This document shows, piece after piece, positions 59,492 through 64,000 of a DNA stretch of 64,000 bases. The translations under genes and the position numbers were made by a program. The notes below the pieces were generated by a model. The model saw nothing but the letters and a program-made list of their open reading frames with translations. It had not been told where the DNA came from and did no database searches. Source of the stretch: JBBPZA01 sp963728925. GTDB taxonomy: Bacteria; Actinomycetota; Thermoleophilia; Solirubrobacterales; Solirubrobacteraceae. Numbering within the stretch: position 1 is the stretch's first letter; every line of letters begins with the position of its first letter. The stretch spans positions 124,001 through 188,000 of the forward strand of contig CAVSMB010000014.1 in assembly GCA_963728925.1 (NCBI GenBank). The letters are read 5' to 3'.

Positions 59492-60535
59492 GTGAGCACA
59501 CAGGCCGCCGGCGTCGAGGAGGTCCACATCCTGTGGATCTCGGAGGGGATGAGCTGCGACGGGGACACGATCTCCATCACCGCGGCGGGTCAGCCCAGCA
59601 TCGAGGAGGTCCTCCTCGGCGTGATCCCGGGCCTGCCGAAGGTCAACCTGCACAACAAGGTGCTCTCGCCCACGCTCGGCGGCGAGGAGTACATGAAGCC
59701 GTTCCGCGACGCGGTCGACGACCAGCTCGACGCTCCCTTCGTGCTCGTCATCGAGGGCTCGATCCCCAACGAGAACATCAACGGCGAGGGCTACTGGACG
59801 TCGTTCGGCAACGACCCGGCGACGGGCGAGCCGCTGACCCTGAACTGGTGGCTGGACCGCCTGCCCCAGAAGGCCTTCGCGGTCGTGGCCATCGGGACGT
59901 GCGCCACCTACGGCGGCATCCACGCGATGGCCGGCAACCCGACGGGCTGCATGGGCCTGGCCGACTACCTCGGGTGGGACTTCCGCTCCGCCGCCGGGCT
60001 GCCGATCGTCAACGTGCCCGGCTGCCCGGTGCAGCCCGAGAACTTCATGGAGACACTGACCTGGCTGCTCTACCAGGCGGCCGGCTCCGCGCCCATGATC
60101 CCGCTCGACGAGGCCCTGCGCCCGCAGTGGATCTTCGGCCGCACGGTCCACGAGGGCTGCGACCGGGGCGGCTACTACGAGCAAGGCGACTACGCCACGG
60201 ACTACAACTCGCCCAAGTGCCAGGTGAAGATCGGCTGCTGGGGCCCGGTGGTCAACTGCAACGTGCCCAAGCGCGGGTGGATGAACGGCCTCGGCGGGTG
60301 TCCGAACGTAGGCGGCATCTGCATCGGGTGCACGATGCCCGGCTTCCCCGACAAGTTCATGCCCTTCATGGACCAGCCGCCCGGCAGCGCCCTGTCCTCG
60401 GCCCTGACCAAGGGCTACGGCACGATGATCCGCAGGCTGCGGGGCATCACCAACGAGACGATGAGCAAGGAGCCCAAGTGGCGCCACCGGGGTGACGCGC
60501 TCACCACCGGCTACGACCCGCGCTACAAGGTCTGA
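59492..60535 (+). CDS. hhyS: [NiFe] hydrogenase small subunit, group 1h (high-affinity type)
   Basis: 347-residue electron-transfer subunit with three Fe-S clusters. It lacks a Tat signal and the C-terminal membrane helix of classic membrane hydrogenases, as expected for group 1h. Cluster ligands: SEGMSCDGDTISI, GTCATYGG, PGCPVQPENF (proximal); EGCDRGGYYEQGD, SPKCQVKIGCWGPVVNC, GGCPNVGGICIGCTMPGFPD (distal/medial). In the first motif the second Cys of CxxC is Asp (C-D-G-D), the substitution reported for the proximal cluster of the oxygen-tolerant actinobacterial-type enzyme. GTG start two bases after hypA. Confidence 0.95.
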   Translation: MSTQAAGVEEVHILWISEGMSCDGDTISITAAGQPSIEEVLLGVIPGLPKVNLHNKVLSPTLGGEEYMKPFRDAVDDQLDAPFVLVIEGSIPNENINGEGYWTSFGNDPATGEPLTLNWWLDRLPQKAFAVVAIGTCATYGGIHAMAGNPTGCMGLADYLGWDFRSAAGLPIVNVPGCPVQPENFMETLTWLLYQAAGSAPMIPLDEALRPQWIFGRTVHEGCDRGGYYEQGDYATDYNSPKCQVKIGCWGPVVNCNVPKRGWMNGLGGCPNVGGICIGCTMPGFPDKFMPFMDQPPGSALSSALTKGYGTMIRRLRGITNETMSKEPKWRHRGDALTTGYDPRYKV

Positions 60536-60575
60536 CCCCGACCCGACCGACGGAGGCAGAGAGAGGAGAACGGAT

Positions 60576-62366
60576 ATGGCCGTTCGCGAGAAGGTCCAGC
60601 CGGAGGCCGGGAACATCGTCGACATGTCGTGGGACCCGATCACCCGGATCGTCGGCAACCTCGGCATCTACACGAAGATCGACTTCAAGCAGCGCGAGGT
60701 CGTGAGCTGCAAGGCGACCTCGTCGCTGTTCCGCGGCTACAGCGTGTTCATGAAGGGCAAGGACCCTCGCGACGCGCACTTCATCACCAGCCGCATCTGC
60801 GGGATCTGCGGCGACAACCACGCGGTGTGCTCGCAGTACGCGCAGAACATGGCCTACGGGGTCAAGACGCCGCCACTGGGCGAGTGGATCGTGAACCTCG
60901 GCGAGGCCGCCGAGTACATCTTCGACCACACGATCTTCCAGGACAACCTGGTCTTCGTGGACTTCTGCGAGCAGATGGTCCGCGACACCAATCCGAGCGT
61001 CATGGAGAAGGCCGAGAAGGCCGAGGCGCCCCACGCCGACGTCCACGGCCACCGGACGATCGCCGACATCATGCGCTCGTTCAACCCGTTCACCGGCGAG
61101 ACGTACCGCGAGGCGCTCGTGATGAGCCGAGTCACGCGCGAGATGATCTGCCTGATGGAGGGGCGCCACGTGCACCCCTCGACGATCTACCCGGGCGGCG
61201 TCGGGACGATGCCCACGCCCACCCTGTTCACCGACTACCTGACGCGCCTCATGCGGACGATGGACTTCATCAAGAAGGCCGTCGCGATGAACGACGACGT
61301 GTTCGACTTCTGGTACGAGGCGCTGCCAGGATATGAGGAGGTCGGCCGCCGGCGCGTGCTGCTCGGCTGCTGGGGCGCGTTGAACAACCCCGAGCACGTC
61401 GACTACGACTACCGCAACATGGACTTCTGGGGCAACGAGATGTTCGTCACCCCGGGTGTGGTGGTCGACGGCGAGCTGGTGACGACGAACCTCGTCGACA
61501 TCAACCTCGGCATCCGCATCCTGCTCGGCAGCTCCTACTACGACGACTGGGCCAACGAGGAGACCTTCGTCGACCGCGACCCGCTGGGCAACCCGGTCGA
61601 CCGGCGCCACCCGTGGAACCAGACGACGCTGCCCAAGCCCCAGAAGCGCGACCTGGAGGGCGGCAACTACTCGTGGGTGATGAGCCCGCGGTGGTTCGAC
61701 AAGCGCACGGGCGACCACCTGGCGCTCGACACCGGCGGCGGCCCGCTGGCCCGGCTGTGGGCGACGGCGCTGGCCAACAAGGTCAAGACGCCGTTCGTCA
61801 ACGCGACGGGCGATGGCGTGAACATCACCCTGCCGGCCTCTCCGTTCATGCCCCAGGCCGACCTGGAGTGGAAGATCCCGAAGTGGTCCAACGCGATCGA
61901 GCGCGATCGTGCCCGCATCTACTTCCTCGCCTACGCGGCGGGGATGGCGCTGCACTTCGTCGAGCAGGGCCTCAACGAGGTCCGCGCGGGGAACACGAAG
62001 GTCTTCGAGAGCTTCGAGGTCCCCGACGAGGGCATCGGCTGCGGCTTCCACGAGGCGGTTCGCGGCGTGCTCTCCCACCACCTGGTCATCCGCGACAAGA
62101 AGATCGCCAACTACCACCCCTATCCGCCGACGCCGTGGAACGGCAGCCCCACCGACTCCTACGGGACCCTCGGGCCCTACGAGGACGGGGTGACCGGGCA
62201 GCCGATCTTCGAGGAGAACGACCAGGAGAACTTCCGGGGGATCGACATCATGCGCGCGGTGCGCAGCTTCGACCCGTGCCTGCCGTGCGGGGTGCACATG
62301 TACCTCGGCAACGGCAAGACCCTGAAGCGCACGCACTCGCCGATGTTCGGCGCGCAGGGCGGCTGA
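60576..62366 (+). CDS. hhyL: [NiFe] hydrogenase large subunit, group 1h (high-affinity type)
   Basis: 596-residue catalytic subunit that binds the NiFe(CN)2CO centre and oxidises H2. Active-site motifs: N-terminal SRICGICGDNHAVCSQYA (L1) and C-terminal DPCLPCGVHMYLGNGKTL (L2), with the His after the last Cys pair as the probable cleavage point; the C-terminal peptide (MYLGNGKTLKRTHSPMF) would be removed during maturation. ATG has GAGAGGAG upstream. Protein is complete. The maturation endopeptidase is not in the window. Confidence 0.96.
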   Translation: MAVREKVQPEAGNIVDMSWDPITRIVGNLGIYTKIDFKQREVVSCKATSSLFRGYSVFMKGKDPRDAHFITSRICGICGDNHAVCSQYAQNMAYGVKTPPLGEWIVNLGEAAEYIFDHTIFQDNLVFVDFCEQMVRDTNPSVMEKAEKAEAPHADVHGHRTIADIMRSFNPFTGETYREALVMSRVTREMICLMEGRHVHPSTIYPGGVGTMPTPTLFTDYLTRLMRTMDFIKKAVAMNDDVFDFWYEALPGYEEVGRRRVLLGCWGALNNPEHVDYDYRNMDFWGNEMFVTPGVVVDGELVTTNLVDINLGIRILLGSSYYDDWANEETFVDRDPLGNPVDRRHPWNQTTLPKPQKRDLEGGNYSWVMSPRWFDKRTGDHLALDTGGGPLARLWATALANKVKTPFVNATGDGVNITLPASPFMPQADLEWKIPKWSNAIERDRARIYFLAYAAGMALHFVEQGLNEVRAGNTKVFESFEVPDEGIGCGFHEAVRGVLSHHLVIRDKKIANYHPYPPTPWNGSPTDSYGTLGPYEDGVTGQPIFEENDQENFRGIDIMRAVRSFDPCLPCGVHMYLGNGKTLKRTHSPMFGAQGG

Positions 62367-62370
62367 GGCG

Positions 62371-63369
62371 ATGGCGATCGACGACGACCGGGCGGCCGCC
62401 GAGAGGGTCGCGAGGGTCGAGACGCTCCTCGAGGACGTCGAGGGGCTCCCCGACCCGGCGGCTCGCGAGACGGCCTCCGAGCTCGTCGCGGCTCTGGTGG
62501 AGCTCTACGGCGACGGCCTCGCGCGGGTGATGGAGGCGGTCGACGAGCCGGCCCGTGCCGCGTTCGCGGGCGACGATGTGCTCGCTCATCTCCTGCTGCT
62601 CCACGACCTCCATCCGGTGGCGCTCGAGGACCGCGTGCGCGGGGCGCTGGACGAGGTCTCGCCCTACCTGGAGTCCCACGGTGGCGGCGTGGAGATCGCC
62701 GGGATCGAGGACGGCGTGGTGCGCCTGCGCCTGGAGGGCAGCTGCAACGGGTGCCCGTCCTCGACGATGACCCTCAAGCTCGCCATCGAGGACGCCATCC
62801 GCAAAGCGGCGCCGGACGTCGAGCGCATCGAGGCGGAGGGGGTCACGGCACCGGCGGCGGGGCCCGACGGGCTGATCCAGCTCGGCGCGCCTGGCGGGGC
62901 TGCGGCGGCACCGGCGGCATCGGCGGCCGACGGGCTGATCCAGCTCGAGGTCGCCGGGCCCGGCGGCGGAGGCCGGTCGCCCAGTGGGAACGGCGGCTCG
63001 GCGGCCGGTGGGGTCCCGATGGCGAGCGGCGGCTCGCCCGACGGCGACTCCTGGGCCACGGCCGGCTCGCTACAGGAGCTCCCGGCGGGCTGCACGCTGG
63101 TCAAGCGGGTCGGCGGCGATCCAGTCCTGTTCACGCGGATCGAGGCCACCTTCTACGCCTACCGGCCCGCCTGCCCGGGCTGTCATTCCTCGCTCGAGGG
63201 CGCCGCGCTGGAGCGTGTCGACCTCGTCTGCCCCGAGTGCGCGCGCCGCTACGACGCGATCCGTGCGGGGCGCTGCCTGGACGAGCCCACGCTCTACCTC
63301 GACCCCGTCCCCCTGCTCGTCGCCGACTCCGGCCTCGTGAAGGTGGCGGTCGGGGCGCCGGTGGCCTAG
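62371..63369 (+). CDS. NifU-like domain fused to a four-cysteine Rieske-like domain, hydrogenase accessory
   Basis: 332 residues. A helical N-terminus is followed by a NifU C-terminal-type domain (SPYLESHGGGVEIAGIED, RLRLEGSCNGCPSSTMTLKL) with the CxxC that binds an Fe-S cluster. A long Gly/Ala/Pro linker follows (repeated ADGLIQLEV/PDGLIQLGA units), then a C-terminal domain laid out like a Rieske protein (VLFTRIEATFYAYRPA, LVADSGLVKVAVGAPVA). Its ligands are CPGCHSS and CPECARRYD, two CxxC pairs instead of CxH/CxxH. Starts 4 bases after hhyL. Probably a cluster carrier or electron-transfer partner of the hydrogenase. Confidence 0.8.
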   Translation: MAIDDDRAAAERVARVETLLEDVEGLPDPAARETASELVAALVELYGDGLARVMEAVDEPARAAFAGDDVLAHLLLLHDLHPVALEDRVRGALDEVSPYLESHGGGVEIAGIEDGVVRLRLEGSCNGCPSSTMTLKLAIEDAIRKAAPDVERIEAEGVTAPAAGPDGLIQLGAPGGAAAAPAASAADGLIQLEVAGPGGGGRSPSGNGGSAAGGVPMASGGSPDGDSWATAGSLQELPAGCTLVKRVGGDPVLFTRIEATFYAYRPACPGCHSSLEGAALERVDLVCPECARRYDAIRAGRCLDEPTLYLDPVPLLVADSGLVKVAVGAPVA

Positions 63370-64000
63370 GTGACGACGTCGCTGCGCTCGACCCGGCTGG
63401 CGCAGGTCGCGCGGCGTGGTGCGGCTCCGACGCAGGCCGAGGCCGAGCCCGAGCGCTGCGGGCTGTGCGGCGAGGCGATCGCGCCCAAGCACCGCCACGT
63501 GCTGGACCTGCGGACGCGCGACATGCAGTGCGCGTGCCGCGCGTGCGCGATCCTCTTCGACCGCGGTGCCGCCGGCGGCGGCCACTACCGCCTGGTGCCC
63601 GACCGCCGCCTGGCGCTGGAGGGCTTCGCACTCGATGACGTGCAGTGGGCGGAGCTGCGGATCCCCGTGGACATGGCGTTCTTCTTCCACGACAGCGGTC
63701 CCGGGAAGGTCGTGGCCTACTACCCGAGCCCGATGGGGCCGACCGAGTCGCTGCTGTCGCTGGAGGCGTGGGACGCGATCGAGGGCGCCAACCCGATCCT
63801 GCGCACGCTCGAGCAGGACGTGGAGGCGCTGCTCGTCGACCGCTCGCGCGGCCATCGCCGCTACTTCCTCGTGCCGATCGAGGACTGCTACTCGCTCGTC
63901 GGGCTGATCCGCACGCGCTGGCGCGGGCTGACGGGCGGCGAAGAGGTCTGGAAGGAGATCGAGCGCTTCTTCGAGGCGCTCTCGACCGCCCCCGCGGCCG
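63370..64000 (+). CDS. DUF5947 family hydrogenase-operon protein, 3' end outside window
   Basis: GTG directly after the preceding stop. Reads CGLCGEAIAPKHRHVLDLRT, MQCACRACAILFDRGAAGGG, VDMAFFFHDSGPGKVVAYYP, SPMGPTESLLSLEAWDAIEG and FLVPIEDCYSLVGLIRTRWR. Two N-terminal Cys pairs suggest a metal site. DUF5947 genes are regular companions of group 1h hydrogenases; role not known. At least 210 codons, no stop before the window ends. Confidence 0.85.
   Translation, partial: MTTSLRSTRLAQVARRGAAPTQAEAEPERCGLCGEAIAPKHRHVLDLRTRDMQCACRACAILFDRGAAGGGHYRLVPDRRLALEGFALDDVQWAELRIPVDMAFFFHDSGPGKVVAYYPSPMGPTESLLSLEAWDAIEGANPILRTLEQDVEALLVDRSRGHRRYFLVPIEDCYSLVGLIRTRWRGLTGGEEVWKEIERFFEALSTAPAA

Noticed and set aside
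56791..59580. A 929-codon frame antisense to hypD/hypE/hypA
   Set aside because: Shadow of the hyp genes with no recognisable domain.
60501..62336. A 611-codon frame antisense to hhyL
   Set aside because: Shadow of a certain gene; no family-like sequence.
1..64000. tRNA or rRNA genes
   Set aside because: I saw no cloverleaf-like sequence with TTCGA-type T-loops and no rRNA stretches, but this was by eye only; a tRNAscan or covariance search could still find one.

Overview
The window is very GC-rich chromosomal DNA with GGAGG-type ribosome binding sites, many GTG starts and many 4-bp ATGA/GTGA gene overlaps. The gene content points to a Thermoleophilia / Solirubrobacterales-like actinobacterium: an ECF sigma factor with a built-in zinc-finger anti-sigma-like segment, a DUF1918 protein, a SUF cluster led by an Rrf2 regulator, and a group 1h (high-affinity, Actinobacteria-type) [NiFe] hydrogenase with a DUF5947 gene. 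The taxonomic call is inference from family content only; no rRNA or tRNA gene was seen.

Layout. (1) 1-15 kb is an ordinary housekeeping/accessory region: a phytoene-desaturase-like oxidoreductase, a PQQ-type sugar dehydrogenase lipoprotein, an MBL hydrolase, an ECF sigma factor, an aldehyde dehydrogenase, a cupredoxin lipoprotein, a TetR/hydrolase divergent pair with a visible operator, an RTX-repeat secreted protein, NUDIX, rubredoxin, a GerW-like protein, a serine hydrolase and bioA. (2) 15.4-24.9 kb is a stack of mobile DNA. Relics of a HEPN-type gene and an IS1380-type transposase are followed by a group II intron (about 16471-24815, minus strand) that carries two further elements. One is a recombinase-in-trio (RIT) element, three overlapping tyrosine recombinases between 101-bp inverted repeats, inserted in intron domain V. 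The other is a 2.74-kb large-serine-recombinase element inserted in the reverse transcriptase motif A. Removing the latter on paper restores a 488-aa reverse transcriptase in frame. (3) 25-34.5 kb has a diguanylate cyclase, a decayed conjugation coupling-protein gene, an intact 533-aa protein of unrecognised function, and an IS110-type element that splits a SnoaL-like gene. (4) 34.5-44.6 kb is mostly intact: VapBC, GFA, a complete suf cluster (Rrf2-sufC-sufU-Rieske-sufB-sufD) and a YCII/ECF42 sigma pair. (5) 44.6-49.9 kb is a gene graveyard in which most recognisable genes carry frameshifts, internal deletions or truncations. (6) 50-55.3 kb holds an MFS exporter, small enzymes and a DDE transposase. 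(7) 55.6-64 kb holds rpiA, then a long hydrogenase operon hypC-hypC2-hypD-hypE-hypA-hhyS-hhyL-(NifU/Cys4 protein)-DUF5947 that runs off the right edge.

How the parts fit. The suf cluster supplies Fe-S clusters under a likely Fe-S-sensing Rrf2 repressor. The hydrogenase operon encodes a hydrogen-oxidising enzyme of the kind used for atmospheric-H2 scavenging, with most of its Fe(CN)2CO cofactor maturation factors; hypB, hypF and the endopeptidase are not in view. The most unusual structure is the nested element stack at 16.5-24.8 kb, where the order of insertions and the probable att sites of the serine element can be read directly from the sequence.
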